Below are positions 15,384-23,890 of a stretch of DNA of 60,350 nt, in pieces. This DNA is from a bacterium (GTDB taxonomy: Bacteria; Zixibacteria; MSB-5A5; WJJR01). The notes under the pieces are model-generated. The model was not told where the DNA came from. It saw nothing but the letters and a program-made list of their open reading frames with translations, and made no database searches. The translations under genes and the position numbers were made by a program. The DNA lies in the NCBI GenBank assembly GCA_035559435.1, contig DATMBC010000029.1, forward strand, positions 1 to 60,350, written 5' to 3'. Position 1 is the stretch's first letter, and every line of letters starts with the position of its first letter.

Positions 15384-17633
15384 TTACGCCACCGCCGCGG
15401 CCGTGACTTCCTCCATCAAGGCGGGCAGCGCGTTGCGGTGCAATTCACGCAGCGCCGTGACCGAATCGTCGATATACGGGCGCATGACCAGACGGTCGGC
15501 GACGGTCACATGCCCGAGGAACTGGAAGGGCACGCCGTCGGCGCGCGCGGCGGCCTCGATGGCGGCGCGATCTTCCATCGCAAACGAGATGACGATGCGC
15601 GATTGGCTCTCGCCGAAAAGCAAGGCGTCGGGACGCCCGTTCCAGAAGCCGAAGTCCCCCTCGAAGCCGCGTGTGCGGTCATCCGGACCGAGACACATCT
15701 CGAAAAGCGCAACCGCCAACCCGCCATCGGCGCAGTCGTGCGCGGCGCAGATCCACCCCTCGCGGATGGCGCGCATCACGAACCGCTGGACTTTCAGTTC
15801 ACGCGCGAAATCCAGCGCCGGCACCTGTCCGGCAACCTGGCCATGGAAGAGTTTCAGGTACTCACTCCCACCCAGCTCCTCGAAGGTTGCGCCGATGAGG
15901 GCGACGCCATCCTCCGGCTCCTTGAAGTGACCGGTGGTGATGAACGCCAAGTCCTCGATTTTGCCGATCATGCCGATGGTGGGCGTCGGATATACCGCGC
16001 GGGTCGGGTCTTCGTTGTAGAAACTCACATTGCCGCCGGTCACCGGCGTGCCGAAGGCCCGGCAGGCTTCGCCCATGCCGCGCACGCACTCGGCGAACTG
16101 GTAGTACATCTCCGGCTTGTAGGGATTGCCGAAGTTGAGGCAGTTGGTGATCGCCAGCGGACGCGCGCCGACGCAGACAAGATTGCGCGCCGCTTCGGCG
16201 ACGGCGATCTGCGCGCCGAGGCGCGGGTTCAGATAGCAGAAGCGGGCGTTGCAGTCGGTGGTGGCCGCCAGCGCGGTGTTGGTCTTGCGGATGCGGATCA
16301 CGCCGGCGTCCATGCCCGGGCCGAGGGCGGTCCCGGTGCGCACGCTCTGGTCATATTGCCGGTAGACCCAGGACTTGTCGCAGAGATTGGGCGCGGCGAC
16401 CATGCGGCGCAGAACATCATTGAAGTCTTTGGGCAGCGCGAGGGCGCCGGTGTCAAACGCCGCCAGCTGATCGAGGTAGCCGGGACGTTTCTCTTCGCGC
16501 CGGTATTGCGGGGTTGAGCCGCCGAGCGCCAGCGCCTCGGCGGGGATGTCGGCCTTGCGTTCGCCGTAGTGATCGACGATGAACCGTCCGCCGGGAATCA
16601 CTTCGCCGATCTGGGCGCAGTCGAGCTGCCACTTGGCGCAGATCCGTTTGATCTGCTCATCCCTGCCGATCTTGCCGATCACCAGCATCCGTTCCTGCGA
16701 TTCGGAGAGCAGGATCTCATACGGGGTCATCCCCGCTTCGCGCACCGGCACGCGCGCGGTGTCGATGTGGATCCCCTGTCCGCCGCGGAAGGCGGTCTCG
16801 GAGCAGGAGCAGGTGATCCCGGCCGCGCCCATGTCCTGAATACCGACCAGCAGATCCTGATCAATCATCTCCAGCGTTGCTTCCAGGAGCAGCTTCTCGG
16901 TGAAGGGATCACCGATCTGCACTTGCGGGCGTTTGGCCTCGGATTTCTCCGAGAGCTCCTCGGAGGCAAACGTGGCGCCATGGATGCCATCGCGGCCGGT
17001 TTTGGAGCCGACGACGAACACCGGCGCGCCGACCACCGAGGCCTGCGCCTTGGCGATCTTGTCGGTGCGGACGATGCCGATGGCCAGTGGATTGACCAGC
17101 GGGTTGCTGGTGTACGAATCCTCGAAGACGGTCTCGCCGCCGATATTGGGCACGCCAAAGCAATTGCCGTAATCGCCAACCCCGCGCACCACGCCGTCGA
17201 CCAGGTAGCGAACTCTTGCGTTGGCCGGATCGCCGAAACGCAGCGAGTCGAGCACCGCGATCGGACGCGCTCCCATAGTGAACACATCGCGCAGGATGCC
17301 GCCGACGCCGGTGGCGGCGCCCTGATAGGGCTCGACCGCCGACGGGTGATTGTGCGATTCGATCTTGAAGACCACCGCGAGCCCGTCGCCCCAGTCGACC
17401 ACGCCGGCGTTCTCCTCCCCCGCCTTGGCGAGCATCGCCTCGCCCTCGCGCGGCAGGGTCTTCAGCAGCAGAATCGAGTTCTTGTAGCTGCAGTGCTCTG
17501 ACCACATGACCGAGAAGATGCCCAGTTCGGTCCAGGTCGGCTCGCGTCCGAGGATGGACTTGATCTTGTCGTACTCGTCCGCGGAGAGGCCGTGTTCCTC
17601 GACCAGCGCGGGAGTGATGCGGGGTTCCTGCAT
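15384..17633 (-). CDS. purL: Phosphoribosylformylglycinamidine synthase subunit PurL
   Basis: This is the ATP-dependent synthetase subunit that converts FGAR to FGAM in purine synthesis, working with PurQ and PurS. The product, 749 residues from the ATG at 17633, is the typical small PurL rather than the fused large form. Motifs include VMWSEHCSYKNS, VVFKIESHNHPSAVEPYQGAATGVGG, SGGRDGIHGATFASEEL-like DGIHGATFASEEL, and a second half with ALAATTDCNARFCYLNP and APVTGGN-type GTPVTGGNVSFYNE. I moved the start inward by 14 codons because AGGAG lies seven bases before this ATG. No purQ or purS is adjacent. Confidence 0.97.
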   Translation of the reverse strand: MQEPRITPALVEEHGLSADEYDKIKSILGREPTWTELGIFSVMWSEHCSYKNSILLLKTLPREGEAMLAKAGEENAGVVDWGDGLAVVFKIESHNHPSAVEPYQGAATGVGGILRDVFTMGARPIAVLDSLRFGDPANARVRYLVDGVVRGVGDYGNCFGVPNIGGETVFEDSYTSNPLVNPLAIGIVRTDKIAKAQASVVGAPVFVVGSKTGRDGIHGATFASEELSEKSEAKRPQVQIGDPFTEKLLLEATLEMIDQDLLVGIQDMGAAGITCSCSETAFRGGQGIHIDTARVPVREAGMTPYEILLSESQERMLVIGKIGRDEQIKRICAKWQLDCAQIGEVIPGGRFIVDHYGERKADIPAEALALGGSTPQYRREEKRPGYLDQLAAFDTGALALPKDFNDVLRRMVAAPNLCDKSWVYRQYDQSVRTGTALGPGMDAGVIRIRKTNTALAATTDCNARFCYLNPRLGAQIAVAEAARNLVCVGARPLAITNCLNFGNPYKPEMYYQFAECVRGMGEACRAFGTPVTGGNVSFYNEDPTRAVYPTPTIGMIGKIEDLAFITTGHFKEPEDGVALIGATFEELGGSEYLKLFHGQVAGQVPALDFARELKVQRFVMRAIREGWICAAHDCADGGLAVALFEMCLGPDDRTRGFEGDFGFWNGRPDALLFGESQSRIVISFAMEDRAAIEAAARADGVPFQFLGHVTVADRLVMRPYIDDSVTALRELHRNALPALMEEVTAAAVA

Positions 17634-17813
17634 GGTGCGCTCCTGCCCACCACGGATGACGTTGTCTGGTCCCATACAGGAATCTAACGGATTGTCTCGG
17701 GGCGATCAAGTGGGCGGCGGGCGGCGTTGCCCCCGGGCAGTATGGCCGGCATCGAACCGCTCTGTCAGGGGCAAGCAGGGTTCACCACTGCGCGAGCAGA
17801 GCGACCGACGTAG

Positions 17814-17834
17814 GGGCGAACCTCGTGTTCGCCC
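17814..17834. repeat. Palindrome A (GGGCGAAC/GTTCGCCC)
   Basis: A perfect 8-base inverted repeat with a 5-base loop (17814-17821, 17827-17834), inside the string TAGGGGCGAACCTCG. Palindromes of this type are often dispersed many times in bacterial genomes; only one copy is visible here. Confidence 0.6.
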
Positions 17835-17863
17835 GACTATGCAACTGATCGTAAAAGGAAGAA

Positions 17864-17886
17864 GGGCGGGTCTCAGACCCGTCCCC
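17864..17886. repeat. Palindrome B, degenerate copy (GGGCGGGTCT/AGACCCG)
   Basis: GGGCGGGTCTCAGACCCGTCCC forms an imperfect hairpin preceded by GAAGAA. It closely resembles the hairpin at 18895-18921, which is also preceded by AAGAAG, so the two are likely copies of one element. Confidence 0.6.
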
Positions 17887-17905
17887 GAATCTGTACAATT
17901 TGTAG

Positions 17906-17937
17906 GTCAGGAGCCCGCTTTCTGGGCTCCTGACTTT
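17906..17937. repeat. Palindrome C (GTCAGGAGCCC/GGGCTCCTGAC)
   Basis: A perfect 11-base stem (17906-17916 with 17924-17934) and 7-base loop followed by TTT on the plus strand. It lies 55 bases downstream of the lipoprotein stop at 17992 (minus strand), so it could also end that transcript, but no T tract follows in that direction. Confidence 0.55.
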
Positions 17938-17991
17938 ACGGCTTTGGTTTTGTTCGCAGAATCCCTGACGGCGGGGTGCGTGTGCGACCGA

Positions 17992-18774
17992 CTATTCCGC
18001 CTGCAAGCGCGCGGTATACCAGCGATCGCGCCAATTGTGAATGTCGATTCGAACCGCCGCCGGTTGGCCGATGGGCGCTCGAGGAAAGCCGTCCAGGAGT
18101 CGGGTGATCGTCGCAAAATCGGACTCGTCCCGGTAGATGTAGACATCGGCGTTGGGCGGGTACGGCCAGACACCATATTGCGGACGCTCGCGGGGCGCCA
18201 GCCACGGTTGCCCGAAGACGCTGTCGTGAATCAGGGCGCAGAGGGGCGCGTATTGGTGCTCGGAATACTGACAACTGACGGCGAAGCTGTGGCGCGGCAC
18301 TTTCCACCAGACCGAGTCGGTCGGCTCGGTGAATCGCGTCGCGATCGGCGTCAATTGAATACGGTCGGCATAGATGTTCAGCCCGTAATGATCGGCGCTG
18401 TCACCGTGGACGACGCTGAGTTGATAGCGTCCGCGTGTGGTGTCAATGGCAACGATGGCCGCGGCTCTTGTCAATACGTCAGCGCAGATTCCATCACGAT
18501 AGACCGCGTCACCGATGCTGATGACGATCTTGTTGTCCTTGGTCGCAACGGAGGCCTCGAGGTAATAGCAGGGATTCGGATACCACTCTTTCGCCTGCAA
18601 TTCAATCACCGGGTAGGCATCGAAACCCCAGGCGGAGCGGTCGTGGTAGTGCACGGTCGGCACGGCAATCGTCAGCCCGTCGGTCAGCGGCCGTCGGTCC
18701 TCGATCTCGGCGCAGGCGGCCAGCGCCGCGGCGACCGTGAGCGCGCCCCACGTGCGAACAAGCGTCTGCCGCAT
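17992..18774 (-). CDS. Predicted lipoprotein of unknown function
   Basis: From the ATG at 18774 (GGAGGGGAA upstream) the product is 260 residues. It has a lipoprotein signal: basic start MRQTLVR, hydrophobic core, and the lipobox LAAC at about 18-21. The mature protein is rich in aromatic residues and short beta strands and does not match a family I know. The residues WYTARLQAE at the end and GDAVYRDG in the middle suggest a beta-sheet fold. A TATATT -10-like box at 18804-18799 with GTGACA 19 bases further up could be its own promoter. A terminator separates it from the DUF4175-like gene upstream. Confidence 0.75.
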   Translation of the reverse strand: MRQTLVRTWGALTVAAALAACAEIEDRRPLTDGLTIAVPTVHYHDRSAWGFDAYPVIELQAKEWYPNPCYYLEASVATKDNKIVISIGDAVYRDGICADVLTRAAAIVAIDTTRGRYQLSVVHGDSADHYGLNIYADRIQLTPIATRFTEPTDSVWWKVPRHSFAVSCQYSEHQYAPLCALIHDSVFGQPWLAPRERPQYGVWPYPPNADVYIYRDESDFATITRLLDGFPRAPIGQPAAVRIDIHNWRDRWYTARLQAE

Positions 18775-18894
18775 TTCCCCTCCCGTCCTGCCCTCGTGAA
18801 TATACACCCCAGCGGCGGAGTTTTGTCACTGAACGGCGAGGCTGCGGATCACCCCAGGTCGTGCAGACCCGCCTGGCGTCCAGGGCACAAGAAG

Positions 18895-18921
18895 AAGGGG
18901 CGGGTCGCAGACCCGCCCCTT
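18895..18921 (-). terminator. Intrinsic terminator-like hairpin after the DUF4175-like gene
   Basis: A perfect 11-base stem (AAGGGGCGGGT, 18895-18905, with ACCCGCCCCTT, 18911-18921) around a 5-base loop. On the minus strand it is followed by CTTCTTGT. It lies just after the DUF4175-like stop at 18944. It is also the better copy of palindrome B. Confidence 0.6.
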
Positions 18922-18943
18922 GGGGATTGCCGTATGGAAGAGA

Positions 18944-21900
18944 TCACTTCTCCGGCGTCGCGCCGGCGTTGCGTGACTCGGCCAGGGCGCGGAAGTAGGC
19001 CTTGATCGTCTCCTCGTACTCCTTCGGGTAGCCCTCTTCCTGATAGCGGGTGAGGAGACGGTCGTATTCCTCGTCGGTCAGGCCGGCGGCGTCGGGCAGC
19101 GCGCCCGGCGAGGTGCGGCCATAGGTCCCCTCCGGCTGCTGCGCCTGACGTTCATCCTTGAAGTCCTGCTTCTGCAGGGCATGCTGGAAATCGAGCATGC
19201 GCGTGTAGATGCGCTTCTGGCGTTCGCGGGTCTCCTCGGTGACCTGGCCGCGCTCCATGTCTTCGATCACCTTCTGCATTTCCTCGGCGAGTTTATCGAG
19301 CCGTCCCAGTTGCTGATCCTTGCCGATTTCTGAGTTGAGTTCATCGACACCCTGCTTGATCGCCTGCTGTTCGCCCTTGAGCCGCTTGAGCAGTTCGCGT
19401 TCGCCTTCGGACATCTGGCCCGACCCCTGCCCCTGCTGCGGCATCTGCGCGTTGAGTCGTCCCTGCTTCTGCGAGAGCCCGCCCATCTTCTGCCCCGCCT
19501 CGCCGGGATTCTGGCAATTGGGGTTGGGCTTGGCGCAGGCGCTGGGATTGGGGTTGTTGCACTGGCTGTTTTTCTCCATGCTCTGGGTCAGGTCCTGCGA
19601 GACCTGATTGAGACTGAAGAGCGCCTCTTTCTGGTTGTTGCCGGCGTTGGGGCCGCGGCGGTCGCTGAGACACTGCGACGACTGACTCATGCGCTCCATG
19701 GCCTGGCCGAGTTTCTGCGAGGTTTCCGCCGAGATCGCGGTCGACTGTTTGGCCATCTCCATCAGTTGCTGGGCGACCTTCTCGGTGGCGGCGCGCAGCG
19801 CCTCCTGCCGGGCGGCCATCTCGCGCAATGACAGCGACGTGGGATCCAGTTGCGCGGTCTCGTTGATGACTTTCTCCTGCTCCTCGGAAAGGTACATCGT
19901 CTTGTCGAGCGCCTCGCGCAGCTCCCTGGCCATCTGCTCCTGCTGCTGCGAGTTGGTTTCCTTCTGGAACTGCTTCATCTGCGCCAGCAACTGTTGCATC
20001 GACGCGGCCGCCTCGCCGGTTTTCTGCTCGGCGCCCTTCTTGTCCTGCGACTGCATGTTCTCCGCCGCCTGCTTCATCTGCTGGGAGGCGGGGGAGTTTT
20101 TCGCCGACTGGCAGAAGCCCGCGGTCTTTTCGGGGCTGGCAAGTTTGGCCTCGTTCAACTGCGCCTCGGCCGCGGCCAGCTCTTCGGCGAACTCATCGAA
20201 CCGCTCCTTGAGACGCTCCTGCGGCGGGGCCAGGGCCGGCTGGGCGTCTTTCGGCGATTCCTTGGACTGCTCGTTGAGCGCCTCTTCCTGCGCGGCCATC
20301 TCCTCGAGACGGCGGATCATCGCGTCGACCTTCTGCTCGGCCTGCAGACGCTTGAGGTAGGCGATGGTGCGGTCGAGGCGCTTGATCATCTCGTCCTGCG
20401 AGAAGTTCATCTCCTGCATGGCGCGCTTGATGTCCTCGGGATTCATCTTCTCAAGCGCTTCCTGCAGGCGTTTCTGCGCCTCGCGCATTTCGGGGGTGGC
20501 GACCTCCTCGAAGAGCTTCTGCGCCTCCATCATCTTCTGGAGCATCTCCAGCGAGGCGAGTTTCTTCTCCTGGGCCTCGGCGACCTGCTTTTGCATGTTC
20601 TCGGCCAGACGGTCCAGTTCCTTTTCGAGGTCCTGGGCGCGCTGGGCGACATCGGTCACCTTCTTCTGGTCGTCCCAATTGAGCTCCTGCTGCGGGGCCA
20701 GTTCGCGGCGCAACGTTTCCAACTGCTTGGACAATTCGCGCTCGGCGCCGAGCAGACGGTCGAGCGCGGTCATGTCGGTGGCGCGCTCTTCCTCGAACTC
20801 GGCCATCATCTCATCCAGCGACGGCAGTCGGACCGCATAGGTCTTGCTGATCGCGGTCTTCGGGCCGCTCACCGCGTCGTTGTCGCGGACTTCGACATAG
20901 TAGTAGACCACATCCTCGGGCATGAGGCCCCAGTCGGCCAGGTCGAAGAAATACACCGGTTCGAGCCGCTCGCCGGCAACGCGCGATTCGGGAATGGCGA
21001 ACTCGCGCGCGGCGCGTTCGAGGCCCTCCGACATCCAGCGGGTCTTCAGAGTCAGGCCGGAAAAGCCATAGTCGTCGCGCGCGACGATCTTCAGGTTGAC
21101 TGCCATGTCCTCGCCCAGATCGACGTTGTGGCCGGGCAGGACGATATCGACCGACGGCTCCCGGTCGGGAATCGCGGTGATCGTGTATTCGATCGGATTG
21201 GGATTGGAGCGTCCCGACTCATCCAAGAGCGCCAGATGGTAGGTGCGGTTGTCGCGCACGACCAGCTCGGTGGTGGCGCTCTGCCCCTTGACCGTCATGG
21301 CGTGGCGGGTGCCGTCGGCAAAGACCAGCGCCGCCTCGGAGAGATCGCGATTGGACTCGACGCGCATCGCCACACGGCTGCCCACCGGCGCGGTCACGGT
21401 GCCATCGTTGGCATCCAGCACCAGCGGCGGCAGATTGGTGTAGGCCGGCGGGAAGACATCCAGACGCAGCGCGCCGACCCGCGGCCGGTCGACCGCGCTG
21501 ACGGTGTAGACGTCGGAGGTGCGTTCACCGGCGACGACGTAGTACTCGAAATCGCGTTTGACCTGCGGCAGGACATGCTGGAACTCGCGGGTCAGCCCCG
21601 ACACGGCGCCCGGGGCCTTCGAGGCGACCACCGGTTCGATATCGCCCAGCGACCGCCACTGGCCCCCTTCGGAACGGTGGAAGATGGCGACGGTCTTCGG
21701 CAGATCGGACCCCTCCACCCGGGCGGTGATGCGGAAGTCATCGAACTTGACCGCTTCGACCGAACCGGGCAGCACGGTCAAAGTGTAAGGGATCGGCTCG
21801 GCGTAATCGGCCAACGGGCGCGAGTAGGCGTCCCAGGATTTCTTGGCCAGGCCGGGAAAGAGCACGGTCAAAAGCAAGGCGGCCCCGAAGCCGAGTCCGG

Positions 21901-22375
21901 CCCAACGCGCGGCGCGGCGCAGACGGCGACGGTCGAGCGCTTCCATGAAGTCGATGGCGTCGCTCATTTCGGTCGCCTGACGGATGGTCAGATCGACCAG
22001 CGCCAGCGAGTAGTGCTCCGGGTTGGTGCGGGCCTTGTCGGCCAGTTGCAGCGAGGCGATCAGCCGGTTTTTCAGTTCGGGGTACTTGGCCTCGACCGCC
22101 AGCGCCAGCCGTTCGGGGCCCGGCGACCAGATGGTCGAGCGGGCAATCGCCAGAACCAGGATGCCAACCAGCGTCGCCAGCACCGCGCCGACGGCGATGA
22201 CCCGGATGGCCGAAGCCGGGACCACAATGGCGGCCACCAGCGCCAAGAGGACAAAGGCAACCGAGGCGAGGGCGACCATCCAGCCGGCATGGGTCAGCCA
22301 CTCGAAGGTGATGGCGCGCAAGCGCATCTGGCGGAGGCGGGTGAGCAATTGCTCGAGGTTGGGCATCGGGGTCAT
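18944..22375 (-). CDS. Giant membrane-anchored coiled-coil protein (DUF4175-like)
   Basis: The 1,143-residue protein has two membrane hairpins near the N-terminus (about 25-80, and LGFGAALLLTVLFPGL at about 160-175). A long extracytoplasmic beta region of repeated Ig-like strands follows, up to about residue 520 (for example PRVGALRLDVFPPAYTNLPP and SRVAMRVESNRDLSEAALVF). The last 600 residues are predicted coiled coil, very rich in Gln, Glu, Met and Lys. The N-terminal pattern LALAVEAKYPELKNRLIASLQL is typical of DUF4175-type proteins. The function is unknown. GAGGAG precedes the ATG. Upstream on the same strand is a DUF4159 gene; DUF4159 proteins are often found with DUF4175-like, BatA and MoxR genes, suggesting a cell-envelope complex. 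Confidence 0.8.
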   Translation of the reverse strand: MTPMPNLEQLLTRLRQMRLRAITFEWLTHAGWMVALASVAFVLLALVAAIVVPASAIRVIAVGAVLATLVGILVLAIARSTIWSPGPERLALAVEAKYPELKNRLIASLQLADKARTNPEHYSLALVDLTIRQATEMSDAIDFMEALDRRRLRRAARWAGLGFGAALLLTVLFPGLAKKSWDAYSRPLADYAEPIPYTLTVLPGSVEAVKFDDFRITARVEGSDLPKTVAIFHRSEGGQWRSLGDIEPVVASKAPGAVSGLTREFQHVLPQVKRDFEYYVVAGERTSDVYTVSAVDRPRVGALRLDVFPPAYTNLPPLVLDANDGTVTAPVGSRVAMRVESNRDLSEAALVFADGTRHAMTVKGQSATTELVVRDNRTYHLALLDESGRSNPNPIEYTITAIPDREPSVDIVLPGHNVDLGEDMAVNLKIVARDDYGFSGLTLKTRWMSEGLERAAREFAIPESRVAGERLEPVYFFDLADWGLMPEDVVYYYVEVRDNDAVSGPKTAISKTYAVRLPSLDEMMAEFEEERATDMTALDRLLGAERELSKQLETLRRELAPQQELNWDDQKKVTDVAQRAQDLEKELDRLAENMQKQVAEAQEKKLASLEMLQKMMEAQKLFEEVATPEMREAQKRLQEALEKMNPEDIKRAMQEMNFSQDEMIKRLDRTIAYLKRLQAEQKVDAMIRRLEEMAAQEEALNEQSKESPKDAQPALAPPQERLKERFDEFAEELAAAEAQLNEAKLASPEKTAGFCQSAKNSPASQQMKQAAENMQSQDKKGAEQKTGEAAASMQQLLAQMKQFQKETNSQQQEQMARELREALDKTMYLSEEQEKVINETAQLDPTSLSLREMAARQEALRAATEKVAQQLMEMAKQSTAISAETSQKLGQAMERMSQSSQCLSDRRGPNAGNNQKEALFSLNQVSQDLTQSMEKNSQCNNPNPSACAKPNPNCQNPGEAGQKMGGLSQKQGRLNAQMPQQGQGSGQMSEGERELLKRLKGEQQAIKQGVDELNSEIGKDQQLGRLDKLAEEMQKVIEDMERGQVTEETRERQKRIYTRMLDFQHALQKQDFKDERQAQQPEGTYGRTSPGALPDAAGLTDEEYDRLLTRYQEEGYPKEYEETIKAYFRALAESRNAGATPEK

Positions 22376-22594
22376 GAAATCGGGCTCCTCAGGTCATTTG
22401 TCAGTATTGTCGGCGAGAACGAAAGGCGCCGTCACACATACTTTTACGCGGGAACGCGTCGATTGGCGCGCCCATTTTGCCAAACCACTACAAAATCAGT
22501 TTAAGTTTTTGCGATGGTCGATCGTGCCGACGGTTCAGAATCATTCGAGCGCCACTCGTCTCGAACTTCTATTGTCCGATACGATACCGCTGGA

Positions 22595-23338
22595 TCAATG
22601 CGTCAGGGCGTAGTATGCGATGTTCGCACCCATCCGCAAGGCCTCCAAGCGCTTGGCAGGCGGGTCCTTGTGGACTTGCGGGTCTTCCCAGCCGTCGCCG
22701 ATGTCGGATTCGTGCACATAGAAGACCACAACCCGGTCGCCATCGAGGATGGCGTAGCCGCGTGGCGCCTGGTCATCGTGACGGTGGATCTTCGGCAGCC
22801 CGCCGGGGAATTGGAAGGGCGACTGGTAGATCTCGTGGGAGAACGGCAGTTCCACCAAGTCGCGATCGGGGAAAATGCGTTTCAGTTCGCGTCGGATCGA
22901 GGCGTCCATGCCATAGGAATCGTTGGCCAGCCAGAAGCCGCCGCCGGTCAGATAGCGACGCATCGCGACCACTTCATCGTCGGTGAAGCGGATGTTGCCG
23001 TGGCCGGTGGAGAAGATGAACGGATACGAGAACAGTCGTGGATCGGACGGCTTGATCCGCACCTCGGCCTTGTTGACATCGAGGCCGACATTTTCATCGA
23101 TGAAATCCAGCAGATTGGGAATGGCCGAGGAGCCCCAGTACCAATCGCCGCCGCCGGAGTACTGCAGGCGGGCGACGGTGAAGACCGACGGGTCGACTGG
23201 CGCCTGGGTCTGGGCCGCTGGAGGACGACGCGCCGGCATGGGGATAAATTCAGTCTGCGCCAACGCGCCGACCGCGGCCAGCAACGCCGCGGCGCCGGCC
23301 AGCAAGAGCACGCGTGATCGGATGCCTGGGCGAATCAT
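22595..23338 (-). CDS. DUF4159 domain protein with signal peptide
   Basis: The product of about 247 residues starts with a signal peptide (about 1-28, ending ALAQ). The rest matches DUF4159: a strand ARLQYSGGGDWYW, a segment ending in NIRFTDDEVVAMRRYLTGGGFWLANDSYG, and PFQFPGGLPKIHRHDDQAPRGYAILDGDRVVVFY. These domains have a class I glutamine-amidotransferase-like (ThuA-type) fold, but no catalytic cysteine is evident at the nucleophile elbow (GFWLAND). I placed the start at the ATG at 23338, with AGGA eight bases upstream. It is 9 bases behind the cupin gene and 219 bases ahead of the DUF4175-like gene. Confidence 0.85.
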   Translation of the reverse strand: MIRPGIRSRVLLLAGAAALLAAVGALAQTEFIPMPARRPPAAQTQAPVDPSVFTVARLQYSGGGDWYWGSSAIPNLLDFIDENVGLDVNKAEVRIKPSDPRLFSYPFIFSTGHGNIRFTDDEVVAMRRYLTGGGFWLANDSYGMDASIRRELKRIFPDRDLVELPFSHEIYQSPFQFPGGLPKIHRHDDQAPRGYAILDGDRVVVFYVHESDIGDGWEDPQVHKDPPAKRLEALRMGANIAYYALTH

Positions 23339-23347
23339 CAATCGATC

Positions 23348-23797
23348 CTACTTCTTCCCCGTCGGATCGGCATAGATACGATCCTTGCCGTCGAACCCCG
23401 GCGAGAAGACCGAGATCACCACCGCGGGGTTGGAGCCCATGTTGTGGAAGGCATGCGGGGTGCCGCGCGGGACATGCACGACCTGCCCGGCCTTCACCTT
23501 GATCTTTCGGTCCCCCAATGTCAGCCGTCCCGAGCCGCGAACGATCCAGACATTTTCGTCGTGGGCGGCATGGTGGTGCATCTCGACCATCGTTTCAACC
23601 TGGGTCAGATGCACACTGGAGGTGGAATCCCAGGCGATGACGTCGCTGCGAAAGGCCTGCCCCTTGACCAATTGATGTTCGTTGAGCAGCGAGTCGATGT
23701 CATAGACCCCCGGCCCCGGGACGCCGCTCTGCGCCCACGCGGCGGCCGCCCCGGCGATCCAAACGGCAACGGCCAATACGGCGGCGAATCGTTTCAT
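23348..23797 (-). CDS. Exported cupin-domain protein
   Basis: From the ATG at 23797 the product is 149 residues, with a signal peptide (MKRFAAVLAVAVWIAGAAAAWAQ). The mature part is a single-domain cupin: motif 1 has MHHHAAHDENVWIVRGSG with three histidines and a glutamate as metal ligands, and motif 2 is GQVVHVPRGTPHAFHN. The metal and substrate are not known. GGGAGGG precedes the start. It sits between secF and the DUF4159 gene on the same strand. Confidence 0.85.
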   Translation of the reverse strand: MKRFAAVLAVAVWIAGAAAAWAQSGVPGPGVYDIDSLLNEHQLVKGQAFRSDVIAWDSTSSVHLTQVETMVEMHHHAAHDENVWIVRGSGRLTLGDRKIKVKAGQVVHVPRGTPHAFHNMGSNPAVVISVFSPGFDGKDRIYADPTGKK

Positions 23798-23890
23798 GTG
23801 CACCCTCCCCTTGCGGCGCGCCCCATAAAGCCACGCCCGTCGGAGGTTATACCCGCGACGGGCGTGGCGGCAAGAGCAATTCTGCAACTC

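Larger units (their letters stand above)
17634..17991. other. Gene-free gap holding three palindromes
   Basis: This gap of about 360 bases lies between purL (start 17633) and the lipoprotein stop (17992). I see no gene and no convincing promoter for purL, although one should be here. The notable content is three different hairpins packed between 17811 and 17934, described as repeats. Confidence 0.7.

Noticed and set aside
17634-17991. Search for a tRNA or small RNA in the gap upstream of purL
   Set aside because: The hairpins are separate simple stems; no cloverleaf or T-loop sequence was found.
19850-22504. Open frame of about 880 codons on the plus strand under the DUF4175-like gene
   Set aside because: The translated product is Leu/Gly/Arg-repetitive and mirrors the coiled-coil codons of the minus-strand gene.
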